A stretch of DNA of 64,000 nt from SCGC-AG-212-J23 sp035649175 (GCA_035649175.1 DASRKB010000011.1:1-64000), one strand, 5' to 3'; positions 33,783-41,519 are shown, counted from the first letter of the stretch. Notes: generated by a model not told the origin, from the letters alone. Program-made: numbers and translations.

Positions 33783-34636
33783 CCAAGCGACACGCAGGCG
33801 TCCTCGTAGCGCCCCGGCCCCATCGCCGCAGGCTCGAAAATCTCGCGCTCGCGGATCCAGTCGAACGACTGCTCGAACACCTCGCGGGTATAAGGCTCGA
33901 ACACCAGCCGTTCTCCAGGGCCCCAGCGCCGAGTGTCGGCCTCGCCGAGGAAGCGCGCCGGAAACTCGCGGCGGTAGTGATGCGTATGGAGCTCCGGGCG
34001 CAGGTCGATGTCCCGCTGCGCCTTGCGCAGTGCGCGGAAGTACTTCTTCACGTCCTCCGGGTCCGGGTCGCCGTTCAGCATGGCGGCGATCATGAAGGTG
34101 GTGTCGATCACCTTGCGGAAGCCGAGCTGCTCGAGGAAGTAGTACGGGCCGCTGAAAACGGCGGCGGCCGGTACCTTGCGGTCGATCAGCTTCTCCATGC
34201 GCGAAAAGAGGATGCCGTCGGCGAAGGAGAGCCGGATGTGCTCTCGCGGCAGGACCTGCTCGAGCGCCTGCAGCGTCGAGTAGTGGCTACCGGACTGGTG
34301 GCCGACGGAGACCGGCACGCCCCGCAGGTCGGCCGGCTCGCGTACCGGGGAGTCCGGCGGCACAAATACCGCCGCCGGCGCGACCGAGTAGCAGTCCGCG
34401 TAGAGCTTGCCGTGCCCTTTCGAGGCGGCCACGTTGACCGTCCAGTGGCAGGCGCAGCTCACGTTGGTCTCGCGGCCCTTCTCGAAGCTCGAGTATGCGC
34501 CGACGCGGTCAGGCAGCGCGTGGTTGCTGAAGATCGCCCGGAACTCGTAGTCGAGGCCCTCGGCCCGGAAGTACCCTTTTTCCTCGGCGACCCATTCCTG
34601 CAACCGGAAGTGCGGCGTGATCACGAACTTCGTCAT
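33779..34636 (-). CDS. NMT1/SsuA-type substrate-binding protein without a signal peptide
   Basis: 285 residues. It opens directly with the mature fold (VITPHFRLQEWVAEEKGYFR, then AEGLDYEF), the typical start of nitrate/sulfonate/thiamine-precursor binding proteins, and continues with PADLRGVPVSVGHQSGSHYS. There is no signal sequence upstream of MTKF, so it is probably cytoplasmic, unlike ABC-type binding proteins. No permease or ATPase is adjacent. It lies inside the four-paralogue cluster on the opposite strand. It may act as a ligand-binding enzyme, as some THI5/NMT1 relatives do. Confidence 0.72.
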   Translation of the reverse strand: MTKFVITPHFRLQEWVAEEKGYFRAEGLDYEFRAIFSNHALPDRVGAYSSFEKGRETNVSCACHWTVNVAASKGHGKLYADCYSVAPAAVFVPPDSPVREPADLRGVPVSVGHQSGSHYSTLQALEQVLPREHIRLSFADGILFSRMEKLIDRKVPAAAVFSGPYYFLEQLGFRKVIDTTFMIAAMLNGDPDPEDVKKYFRALRKAQRDIDLRPELHTHHYRREFPARFLGEADTRRWGPGERLVFEPYTREVFEQSFDWIREREIFEPAAMGPGRYEDACVSLG

Positions 34637-34732
34637 CGTTTTCTCCGTGAAAGTTCGTCAAAGCGAGAAAGTTTCCTGCCCGTGCGCGCGCTGATTGTCG
34701 CGTAATAGCGACGTGTCAGGGGTGAGACTACA

Positions 34733-34776
34733 CCGGGCGGACCCAGGGGAGGGTCGCCCGGCTGAAACCTGGGAGG
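34733..34776 (+). promoter_or_regulatory. Structured leader of paralogue 3
   Basis: CCGGGCG (34733-34739) pairs with CGCCCGG (34755-34761), and ACCC/GGGT extends the stem. CCCAGG at 34742-34747 could instead pair with CCTGGG at 34768-34773, which covers part of the GGGAGG ribosome site. The two pairings exclude each other. Confidence 0.4.
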
Positions 34777-34782
34777 AATAGC

Positions 34783-35046
34783 GTGGACCCCATGAAAACC
34801 AGCCGTCACGTCGAAGAGCAGCTTCAGTCGCTCTTCTCGCGTTGTCCGGACCTGTGCGGTTTCGCCGTGCGCGGCGAAAGCGAGAACCTCTTCGTGAGCG
34901 ACGTGGGTGTCTCGCCGCGGCTGTCGCCGGAGCGGGCGAGCGAAATCTTCGAGGCGATCGCCACGACGCTCTCCGAGGTGCTCGACGAGGAGCCGCAGGC
35001 CTCGGAATGGCTGCGCGGCAGGACTTTTGCCCGCCGGCTGCACTGA
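34783..35046 (+). CDS. LRGRTFARTLH-family small protein, paralogue 3
   Basis: 87 residues from GTG 34783, with GGGAGG 6 bases upstream; ATG 34792 (MKTSRH) matches the MKT openings of paralogues 2 and 4 but is poorly spaced. Conserved segments are FSRCPDLCGFAVRG, LFVSDVGVSPRLS, SEIFEAIATTL and LRGRTFARRLH. It lacks about 14 residues between the first and second conserved segments, making it the shortest copy. Function unknown. Confidence 0.75.
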   Translation: MDPMKTSRHVEEQLQSLFSRCPDLCGFAVRGESENLFVSDVGVSPRLSPERASEIFEAIATTLSEVLDEEPQASEWLRGRTFARRLH

Positions 35047-35057
35047 CTAAGGCTCGC

Positions 35058-35104
35058 GCTGTCGTTGTTATCGGGGAATCCCCGATTGGTGGAATAGCGA
35101 CAGC
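35058..35104. repeat. Long inverted repeat between paralogues 3 and 4
   Basis: GCTGTCG (35058-35064) pairs with CGACAGC (35098-35104), and inside it TCGGGG-containing arms 35070-35076 and 35080-35086 form a second perfect 7-bp stem. It could terminate paralogue 3 without a T-tract or be part of the leader of paralogue 4. Confidence 0.6.
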
Positions 35105-35105
35105 T

Positions 35106-35150
35106 CTGTAGTGTTCTCCATGACGCGGCACACTGGAGAATCAGCTACAG
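35106..35150 (+). promoter_or_regulatory. Hairpin hiding the ribosome site of paralogue 4
   Basis: CTGTAG (35106-35111) pairs with CTACAG (35145-35150), and TTCTCCA (35114-35120) pairs with TGGAGAA (35134-35140). The second arm contains the only GGAG before the ATG at 35151, so the folded RNA would block initiation. This is the layout of a thermosensor or of a site opened by a protein or small RNA. Confidence 0.5.
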
Positions 35151-35486
35151 ATGAAGACCTTCGAATTCAAGCCCGGCCTGCCGGAATCGCTGCTGGGCAA
35201 GCTGGAAGCGAGCGTCGAGGCGAAGATCCGCACGCTCTTCGCGCGCTGCCCGACCCTCGCGGGCTTCTCGGTGCAGGACCGCGCGATGCTGCCGAGCGGC
35301 ATCGACAAGAATCGCATCCCCGACGCCGATCTCTTCGTCACCGAGATCGGCGTGTTCCCAAAGCTCGAGTCCCAGTACGAGGAGATCTACGACGAGATTA
35401 CGCTCGCGATCTCCGACCTCGTGCACGAGCAGCCGCACGCGTACGACTTCCTGCGCGGCCGGACCTTCGCGAGAACGATCCACTGA
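35151..35486 (+). CDS. LRGRTFARTLH-family small protein, paralogue 4
   Basis: 111 residues, the longest copy. Conserved segments are LFARCPTLAGFSVQDRAML, LFVTEIGVFPKL, YEEIYDEITLAI and LRGRTFARTIH. The N-terminal 30 residues are predicted helical. The ATG follows directly on a hairpin whose 3' arm holds the Shine-Dalgarno sequence. A GGGGTCAG palindrome follows the stop. No catalytic motif is recognised. Confidence 0.75.
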   Translation: MKTFEFKPGLPESLLGKLEASVEAKIRTLFARCPTLAGFSVQDRAMLPSGIDKNRIPDADLFVTEIGVFPKLESQYEEIYDEITLAISDLVHEQPHAYDFLRGRTFARTIH

Positions 35487-35488
35487 GG

Positions 35489-35511
35489 AAAATGGGGTCA
35501 GGCCCCATTTT
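35489..35511. repeat. GGGGTCAG-type palindromic repeat, copy 3
   Basis: AAAATGGGG (35489-35497) pairs perfectly with CCCCATTTT (35503-35511) around TCAGG. It lies in the 30-base gap between two convergent genes and the T-rich 3' arm suits a bidirectional terminator. Confidence 0.75.
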
Positions 35512-35516
35512 GCCGT

Positions 35517-36482
35517 TCAGTAGCGGTACACGACGATCCTGTCGGCGCCGGACTCCGGCGTCCACACCTCGCCCCTGCGGCCGTGGATCTGCCTTACGTT
35601 CGGCCGTGCGCTCGATGACTTGAACGTCTCGAACCGCTCCGTCGCCGGATCGAAGCGCAGCATCACCTGAGCGCTCCACTCCGAGGCCCACACCTTGTCG
35701 GTCTCGTCCACGTAGACCGCGTAGACCTTCGGATCCTCACCCGGGGCCTTCCATGCCTTCCAGGCGCCGGAGCCGGGGATGTAGCGGCTGAGCTGGCCCG
35801 AACTCCACTCCGCCACCCAGATGTTGCCCTTGGAGTCGGACCACACGCGCCGCGCCCCCTGCCGCGGCGTGGGCGGCTCGATCACGGTGGCCTTGCCGGT
35901 CGTCCTGTCGATGCGCGCGATGTGCGAGCCGGCGAGCGAGGCGTAGTACACACTGCCGTCGGGCGTGGCGTGGATGCCGTAGGGACCGCGGCCGCGCGGG
36001 GCATCGAAGACCCGCATCTCGCCCGAGCGCGGGTCGAGCGAGCCGTAGATGCCGCTCTGCCCGGTGAACCAGTGGATGCCCTTCGCGTCGAAGATCGCCG
36101 TGTTGAGGTTGGCGTAGCCGGCGCCTTCCGGAAGCTTCCAAACCTTCACCGCGCGCGTGCGCGGATCGACCCGCACGATCGCATTCTGGCCGCCATCGGT
36201 GAGCCAGGGCGCGCCGTCGGCGCTTGCGATCACGCCGTGCGGCGATGAGCCCGGCCCGAGCGGCACGAACTCGAGCTTTCCCGACTTCGGGTCGAGGATG
36301 CCGAGGTTGCTGCTGCCTTGCGCGGAGATCCAGACCGGGCCGTCCGGTGCGGGATCCGCCCAGACATCGTGCACGCGGTGCCCGGGCGGCACCGTGTACT
36401 CCTGCACGCTCACCTGCGGCACTTTTTCCTGGGCGTACGCCGCGAGCGGGAGAAGGAAAGCAAGCAGCGCAGTAGCTCTCAT
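35517..36482 (-). CDS. Exported Vgb-like (streptogramin lyase-type) beta-propeller protein
   Basis: 321 residues with a signal peptide (about 1-19, ending LAAYA). The mature part begins VQEYTVPPGHRVHDVWADP and contains repeated blades such as GPVWISAQGSSNLGILDP, PWLTDGGQNAIVRVDP and NIWVAEWSSGQLSRY. Vgb lyases use a His and metal on the propeller face, but most homologues are not antibiotic lyases. The start at 36482 has AAGG upstream; an in-frame ATG 24 bases earlier has no better site. Likely periplasmic; substrate unknown. Confidence 0.8.
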   Translation of the reverse strand: MRATALLAFLLPLAAYAQEKVPQVSVQEYTVPPGHRVHDVWADPAPDGPVWISAQGSSNLGILDPKSGKLEFVPLGPGSSPHGVIASADGAPWLTDGGQNAIVRVDPRTRAVKVWKLPEGAGYANLNTAIFDAKGIHWFTGQSGIYGSLDPRSGEMRVFDAPRGRGPYGIHATPDGSVYYASLAGSHIARIDRTTGKATVIEPPTPRQGARRVWSDSKGNIWVAEWSSGQLSRYIPGSGAWKAWKAPGEDPKVYAVYVDETDKVWASEWSAQVMLRFDPATERFETFKSSSARPNVRQIHGRRGEVWTPESGADRIVVYRY

Positions 36483-36535
36483 CACACGCCTTGTCTTGAG
36501 GTACATTCCGTGGCGCCAAGCATAAGACCGAATCC

Positions 36536-37873
36536 GTGAACGAGAAACCGAAATTCGAGCTCGAGGAGAAGCCCAGGTTCGAGCTGGAGCCGAAGGTCGA
36601 GCTCGACCTCTCGCTGCAGGTGGGCAAGTACGAGGTGCAGAAGCTGCTCGGCAAGGGCACGACCGGGACCGTCTACCTCGCGCGCGACAGCTTCACCGGG
36701 CGCGAGGTGGCGCTCAAGACCATCGAGCCCGAGGTGTTCCGCGACGCGGAGTTCGGCACGGTATACCGCTCCCAGTTCCTCAATGAAGCCTCCCTCGCCG
36801 GCAAGCTGCGTCATCCGCACATCGTGGCGATCCTCGACGCGGTGGTGGGGGAGGACTCCGGGCACATCGCGATGGAGCTCGTCACTGGCGGCGACCTGAC
36901 GAAGTACTGCACGCCGCAGACGCTCCTGCCGGTGTCCGACGTGGCGCAGATCGGCTTCAAGTGTTGCGGCGCCCTCGACTACGCGGCGCGTGAAGGCATC
37001 GTGCACTGCGACATCAAGCCGGCCAACATCCTGGTGGTTTCGGGCACCGAAGTGAAGATCTCCGACTTCGGCGCCGCGTCGCTGAAGAGGAGCCAGGTGG
37101 CGCAGAGCCAGGCCATGGGCTCCCCCTACTACATGTCGCCCGAGCAGATCCAGGGCGGCGCGCTAACCTTCCACAGCGACATGTACTCGCTCGGCGTGGT
37201 GCTCTACGAACTGCTCGTCGGCAAGCGGCCGTTCATCGCCCAGAACCTGCAGGCGTTGCTCGACAAGATCGTGAAGCTCGAGCCGCTGGCGCCTTCGGAG
37301 GCGCGCGCCGGGTTGCCGAAGGCGCTGGACGCGGTGATCCTGCGTGCGCTGAAGAAGTCACCTGGGCAGCGCTACGCGACCTGGCGCGAGTTCGCGCTTG
37401 AGCTCTCGAATGTCGGGGCGCTCGTGTTGCCGCCGGGTGCGATCCCCGAGAGCGAGCGCTACGTGACGCTGAAGAACGTGCCGATGCTCGCCACGCTTTC
37501 CGATGCCGAGCTCTGGGAGCTCTCGCGCGCCGGCAAGTGGTCGCGCGTGCCGAAAAACAAGGTGATCGTGCAGGAGAACGCCCGCGGCAATACGTTCTTC
37601 TTCCTTGCCAAGGGGGAGGCCAAGGTCACTAAGCAAGGGCGGCTGCTCAACATCGTGAGCGCCGGCGAGTGCTTCGGCGAGATGGCGTGGATCACCGGCG
37701 GGGAGCAGCCGCGTCACGCTACGGTGGAATCGTCGACGGAGCTGCTCGTCGCGGAGTTCGAGCCGGCGGCGCTCGAGCGCATGAGCCTCGGGGCGCAACT
37801 GCAGCTCACGCGCGCGCTGGTGCGCAACGTCTCCGAGCGCCTCGCGCTCGCGAATACGCGGATCGCGCGCTAG
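36536..37873 (+). CDS. Ser/Thr protein kinase with C-terminal cyclic-nucleotide-binding domain
   Basis: 445 residues, GTG start. The N-terminus repeats EKPxFELE twice. The kinase domain (about 31-295) has the glycine loop LLGKGTTGTVYLA, Lys61 in VALKTI, catalytic HCDIKPAN with Asp159, and DFG at 177-179. The C-terminal third (about 325-445) is a CNB fold: FFFLAKGEAKVTKQGRLLNI, then GECFGEMAWITGG, whose GE-A segment is the phosphate-binding cassette. It lacks a membrane helix. Two class III cyclases elsewhere in the window could supply its ligand. Confidence 0.9.
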   Translation: MNEKPKFELEEKPRFELEPKVELDLSLQVGKYEVQKLLGKGTTGTVYLARDSFTGREVALKTIEPEVFRDAEFGTVYRSQFLNEASLAGKLRHPHIVAILDAVVGEDSGHIAMELVTGGDLTKYCTPQTLLPVSDVAQIGFKCCGALDYAAREGIVHCDIKPANILVVSGTEVKISDFGAASLKRSQVAQSQAMGSPYYMSPEQIQGGALTFHSDMYSLGVVLYELLVGKRPFIAQNLQALLDKIVKLEPLAPSEARAGLPKALDAVILRALKKSPGQRYATWREFALELSNVGALVLPPGAIPESERYVTLKNVPMLATLSDAELWELSRAGKWSRVPKNKVIVQENARGNTFFFLAKGEAKVTKQGRLLNIVSAGECFGEMAWITGGEQPRHATVESSTELLVAEFEPAALERMSLGAQLQLTRALVRNVSERLALANTRIAR

Positions 37874-37909
37874 GAAAAGGGTCAGAAAAAGGGTCCTGAC
37901 CCCTTTTCC
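37873..37909. repeat. GGGGTCAG-type palindromic repeat, copy 4
   Basis: GGAAAAGGGTCAG (37873-37885) pairs with CTGACCCCTTTTCC (37896-37909) with one extra C. It overlaps the kinase stop codon region and separates two convergent genes. Confidence 0.75.
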
Positions 37910-37910
37910 G

Positions 37911-38264
37911 CTACAGGCGCTTGCCCAGGATCGTGTCCATGTTGCCGCCGCTGTTGAGGCAAGCGGCGAAGAGGTCTTCGGCGAATTTCTGGCTCGACCC
38001 GCTGCCCTGCAGCGCGTAAGCCGCGGCCACAATGTCGGCCATGAGCCGCTGCCCGCGGTCCGACGCCGCGACATCATAGATGCGCTCCATGATGGCGTCG
38101 GCCTTGGACCGCTGCACTTCCTCGCGGGCGAGGGAGTGCGCGACGACGGCCATGTCGGCGGCGATGCCGCATTCGAGCGCGCTTTCGGCCCGCGTCGCGG
38201 CCGAAGCGCCGGTTGTGTGCAGAAGCGCCGCCGCCAGCGCGGCGCCGATCGTGTAGCGCAGCAT
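37911..38264 (-). CDS. Small exported helical protein
   Basis: 117 residues with a signal peptide (about 1-22, ending TGASA). The mature protein is helical with two Cys (ALECGIAADM and FAACLNSGGN) that may be bridged. AGGAGA precedes the ATG at 38264. Likely periplasmic. It is followed upstream by the EF-hand gene on the same strand. Family not recognised. Confidence 0.65.
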   Translation of the reverse strand: MLRYTIGAALAAALLHTTGASAATRAESALECGIAADMAVVAHSLAREEVQRSKADAIMERIYDVAASDRGQRLMADIVAAAYALQGSGSSQKFAEDLFAACLNSGGNMDTILGKRL

Positions 38265-38320
38265 GATCTCTCCTGTCTGGCGGAGCGCCCACGGACCGCG
38301 GGCGCCCGCCTCCTGGTGCT

Positions 38321-38743
38321 CTACCGCGTGGTGCTGCCGGTCGCGGCGGAGCCCGAGTCCCACTCTTGACGGGAGATCATTCCGTCCCTGTTGGCGTCGA
38401 GCTCATCGAAGCCCCGCACGCCCATCGCGCCCCTCGCTTGGGGGTGAACCTGGTCGCGCTGCGTGATGTCCGAGGGAGGGACGCCGGCTCCGGGACCGCC
38501 GGCGGGATTGCCCCCGGTCGTGGTTCCGCCGGCGGCACCCTGCGCGCCGCCCGCATCACCTTGCGCGCCCTGCGCCGCGGCGGCGCCGCTCGCGCCGCCG
38601 GTTCCCGCGGAACCGCCGCCAGACCCGCCGGCGGACCCGCCCGCCTGCGCCAGGATCATCCTGTCGTTGTCAACCGATTGCGCCGCCAATGGCATGGCGA
38701 AGGCGCCGGCGACCGCCACGGCGATGAGAGTCTTGAGTTTCAT
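38321..38743 (-). CDS. Exported Gly/Ala-rich protein with one EF-hand
   Basis: 140 residues. The signal peptide (about 1-21) is followed by a low-complexity Gly/Ala/Ser/Gln stretch (about 35-85). Near the C-terminus a single canonical EF-hand loop reads DANRDGMISRQEW, with Asp, Asn, Asp and Glu at the calcium positions. AGGAGA precedes the ATG. It should be secreted or periplasmic and bind calcium. The low-complexity region has extreme GC content. Confidence 0.78.
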   Translation of the reverse strand: MKLKTLIAVAVAGAFAMPLAAQSVDNDRMILAQAGGSAGGSGGGSAGTGGASGAAAAQGAQGDAGGAQGAAGGTTTGGNPAGGPGAGVPPSDITQRDQVHPQARGAMGVRGFDELDANRDGMISRQEWDSGSAATGSTTR

Positions 38744-38851
38744 GTATCAATCTCCTTAAAAGGTCTAACGAAGTCCTGGACTTGCCAGTCCGCTATGGAG
38801 CCGCAAGGGACGTGCCGGGGGTCGCGGTTGCTTCGGTTAGCATGGCGCCCC

Positions 38852-39592
38852 GTGGATCTCGAGCTTTCCAGCCGTACAGCGCTTGTCACCGGCGCGAGCA
38901 CGGGCATTGGCTACGGCATCGCCCTCGCCCTCGCGCGCGAGGGCGTCAGGGTCGCCGTCGCGGCGCGGCGCCGGAATCTGCTGCAGGAGCTGGAGAAAGA
39001 ATCCAATACCAAGATGCTTCTCATCGAAGCCGATTTCCTCGCAGAGGGCGCGCCTGAGCGCATCGCAAGCGCCGCGCTCGAGGGCCTTGGTTCGGTCGAC
39101 ATCCTCGTGAACAACGCCGGCGGCAGCCGCCGCTTCACCCTCGAAGCCACGGAAGCGCAGTGGGAGGAGGCGATGACGCTCAACTTCACCCGCCACCGCC
39201 AGCTCACCCACTGTCTCCTCGGTCAGATGATGGCGCGCAAGTGGGGTCGCATCATCAACATCACCGGAAAGTCCGAGCCGGAAGGCATCAACGGCGCCTT
39301 CTCGGCGAAGGCGGCCATGCACGCCTGGGCGAAGGGGCTCTCGCGCGAAGTCGGTCGCCTGGGCATCACTGTCAACTCGATCCCGCCCGGGCGCATCGAC
39401 AGCGAGCAGATCCGGCGCAACTACAGCCCGGAGCGGCGCGCGAAGGAAGAGCGGGAGGAGATTCCGCTGGGCGAGTACGGCAGGCCCGAGGACATCGCGA
39501 ACCTGGTGTGCTTCCTCGCCTCGCCGCGCGCGCGCTACATCACCGGCACGGTCATCCCCGTCGACGGCGGGATGCGGCGCTACCAGTTTTAG
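38852..39592 (+). CDS. SDR-family protein lacking the catalytic Tyr
   Basis: 246 residues from GTG 38852. The nucleotide motif TGASTGIGYG and the NNAGG motif are intact. At the usual YxxxK site the sequence is AFSAKAAMHAW: the Lys is kept but Ala stands where Tyr should be, and the upstream segment is NITGKSEP. The protein may be an atypical reductase or only a nucleotide-binding protein. The start has only a weak ribosome site. The last 41 bp overlap the convergent dehydrogenase gene. Confidence 0.82.
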   Translation: MDLELSSRTALVTGASTGIGYGIALALAREGVRVAVAARRRNLLQELEKESNTKMLLIEADFLAEGAPERIASAALEGLGSVDILVNNAGGSRRFTLEATEAQWEEAMTLNFTRHRQLTHCLLGQMMARKWGRIINITGKSEPEGINGAFSAKAAMHAWAKGLSREVGRLGITVNSIPPGRIDSEQIRRNYSPERRAKEEREEIPLGEYGRPEDIANLVCFLASPRARYITGTVIPVDGGMRRYQF

Positions 39593-40478
39593 CGTCCATC
39601 GCCTCTCGGATCACGCGGACGAGCTCCGCGCGGTTCTCGGTCTTGCGGCCGGCGAGCAGCGCCTTCACGCCCAGGTCGGCGACCCACTGCTGCCGCTCGG
39701 CGGTCGCCGCCGCCATGAGCGGCTCAAGGCCGATGCCCTCGAGCGTCGCGGCCACTTCGCGCATCTCCGCGGCGCGGCGCTTGCCGTGGCTCGCCACGCG
39801 CTCGAGCATGTAGCCGGCGAGCTTCTCCCAGTCGATGCCCGGAAAGCTCTCCTGCAGCGAGGCGAGCACGCGCGCCTCGACGCCGTACTCGCTCGAGGCC
39901 ACCATCGACTCGACGAGGATCGCCTCGAGCCCCTTGACCACCACGGAGCGGAACATCTTGATCGCCGAGGCTTGACCGACCTCGGCGGAGACGAGCTCCA
40001 TCTTCATGCCGAGCGCCGCCGCGCGCGGCGCGAGCCTCGCCGCGCCCGGCCCGCCGATGAGGCAGGGCACCTTGTGCAGGTAAGGGGCGACCGGCGCCAT
40101 CACGGCGACGTCGACGTACGCGGCGCCGGTCGGCGCGACGAGCGCCGCGGCCTCGATCTTGCGCCGCGGCGATACCGAGTTGATGTCGAGGAAGAGCTGG
40201 CCCGGTGCGAGGCCCGGCAGGCAGGCGCGCGCCGCCTCGAGGCTGGAGCTCGCGGTCACGGCAAGGAAGACGATGTCCGCGCCGCGCACCGCCTCGGCGT
40301 GGCTGCCGGCCATGCCGAGGCGGAGATCTTCTGCCGCCCGCTCGAGCAGCGCGCCCGGCGGTGTGCCGAGCAGGATGTCGTAGGCCCGGATGGACGGACG
40401 CGCGGCCTCGCCGAGCAGGCCACGGCTCAACGTCTGGCCGGCTTCGCCGAAGCCGATGAAGGCAATCGTTTCGCTCAT
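39552..40478 (-). CDS. NAD(P)-dependent oxidoreductase, 6PGDH-like with DUF1932 domain
   Basis: 308 residues. The Rossmann motif IAFIGFGEAGQTLSRG opens the protein. ITASSS-like strands follow, then GQLFLDINSVSPRRK. The C-terminal helical domain (about 190-290, beginning QASAIKMFRSVVVKGLEAI) matches DUF1932, with the conserved Lys in AIKMFRS. The ATG at 40478 is the natural start of this fold. It is divergent from the TctC-led catabolic operon and may act on a beta-hydroxyacid in the same pathway. Confidence 0.85.
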   Translation of the reverse strand: MSETIAFIGFGEAGQTLSRGLLGEAARPSIRAYDILLGTPPGALLERAAEDLRLGMAGSHAEAVRGADIVFLAVTASSSLEAARACLPGLAPGQLFLDINSVSPRRKIEAAALVAPTGAAYVDVAVMAPVAPYLHKVPCLIGGPGAARLAPRAAALGMKMELVSAEVGQASAIKMFRSVVVKGLEAILVESMVASSEYGVEARVLASLQESFPGIDWEKLAGYMLERVASHGKRRAAEMREVAATLEGIGLEPLMAAATAERQQWVADLGVKALLAGRKTENRAELVRVIREAMDAKTGSAASRRRRG

Positions 40479-40538
40479 CTTGCCGCCTGCGCATCGTACT
40501 ATGGCAGCCGCGTGAACCGGGAAAGGGGAGGAGACGCG

Positions 40539-41519
40539 ATGCGAACCTCGCGACGCAAGCTGCTGAAGACGTTGGGCGCGGTTTCGGCGCTCGCTGTGGC
40601 ATCCGCCGCGCGCGCGGCGTACCCGGAGCGCGCGGTGCGCCTGATCGTTCCGTTCGCTCCCGGCGGAAACGCCGACATCATGGCGCGGCTCGTCGGCGAG
40701 GCCATTTCGCAGGCGCTTGGTCAGCCGGTGGTGGTGGAGAACCGCGCCGGTGCCGGCGGAAGCCTCGGCGCCAGCGAGGTGGCGCGCGCGAAGCCCGACG
40801 GCTACACGCTGCTGGTGGGCTCGAACGGCCCGCTCACCGTCAATCCGTTCGTGCAGGCCGATCTCGCCTACGACCCGCTCAAGGATTTCGCCCCCGTGGG
40901 ACTCACGAGCCTCGTGCCGCACGCGCTCATCGTCAATGCCGGATTGCGCGCGAAGACCCTGCCCGAGCTCGTCGCCCTGTCGAAGCAGCAGCAGGTCGGC
41001 GTAGGTACCGCCGGCGTCGGCAGCGCGACGCACCTCACGCTCGCGCGCTTCAACGCCCAAGCCGGCGCGAGCCTGCTGCACGTTCCTTACCGCGGCGGCG
41101 GCGCGCTGCTTCCCGACCTCGTGGCGGGAACGATCCACGGCGCAATGACCGAGTTCTCGAGCGCGCTGCCGCACCACCGCAGCGGCAAGGCGCGCTTCGT
41201 CGCGATCGCCTCCAAGAGCCGGCTCTCGCAGGCGAGCGACGTGCCGACCATGGCCGAGGCCGGCGTCCCCGGCTTCACCGCCGCGAGCTACATCGGCATC
41301 CTCGCCCCAGCAGGCACGCCCGAGGAGGCGCTCTCCCGCCTGCAGGCGGCGCTCGGCGCCGCCCTCAAGTCGGAGAAGGTGCTCTCCCGCATGAAAGAGC
41401 TGGGTGTCGAGGTGGCTGCGCCGGAGCAGAGGACCGCCGGGGGCTTCCGGGACTTCATCCGCCAGGAATACGAAAGCTCCCGCGAAGCCGCTCGCATCGC
41501 CGGCCTGAAGAAGGAATGA
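40539..41519 (+). CDS. TctC/Bug-family solute-binding protein 1
   Basis: 326 residues. The signal (RRKLLKTLGAVSALAVASAA) is followed by the Bug opening YPERAVRLIVPFAPGGNADI and PVVVENRAGAGGSLGASEVA. GGGGAGG precedes the ATG. These proteins bind carboxylates through two loops and work with TctA/TctB or as orphans. It heads the operon running to 49153, which also encodes a second TctC. The stop overlaps the hydrolase start by 4 bp. Confidence 0.92.
   Translation: MRTSRRKLLKTLGAVSALAVASAARAAYPERAVRLIVPFAPGGNADIMARLVGEAISQALGQPVVVENRAGAGGSLGASEVARAKPDGYTLLVGSNGPLTVNPFVQADLAYDPLKDFAPVGLTSLVPHALIVNAGLRAKTLPELVALSKQQQVGVGTAGVGSATHLTLARFNAQAGASLLHVPYRGGGALLPDLVAGTIHGAMTEFSSALPHHRSGKARFVAIASKSRLSQASDVPTMAEAGVPGFTAASYIGILAPAGTPEEALSRLQAALGAALKSEKVLSRMKELGVEVAAPEQRTAGGFRDFIRQEYESSREAARIAGLKKE

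Noticed and set aside
35070..35086. Intrinsic terminator for paralogue 3
   Set aside because: The stem is strong but no T-tract follows, so it is listed as an inverted repeat only.
38440..38700. Low-complexity GC-rich tract as a repeat array
   Set aside because: It is the Gly/Ala-rich coding part of the EF-hand protein and shows no regular DNA period.
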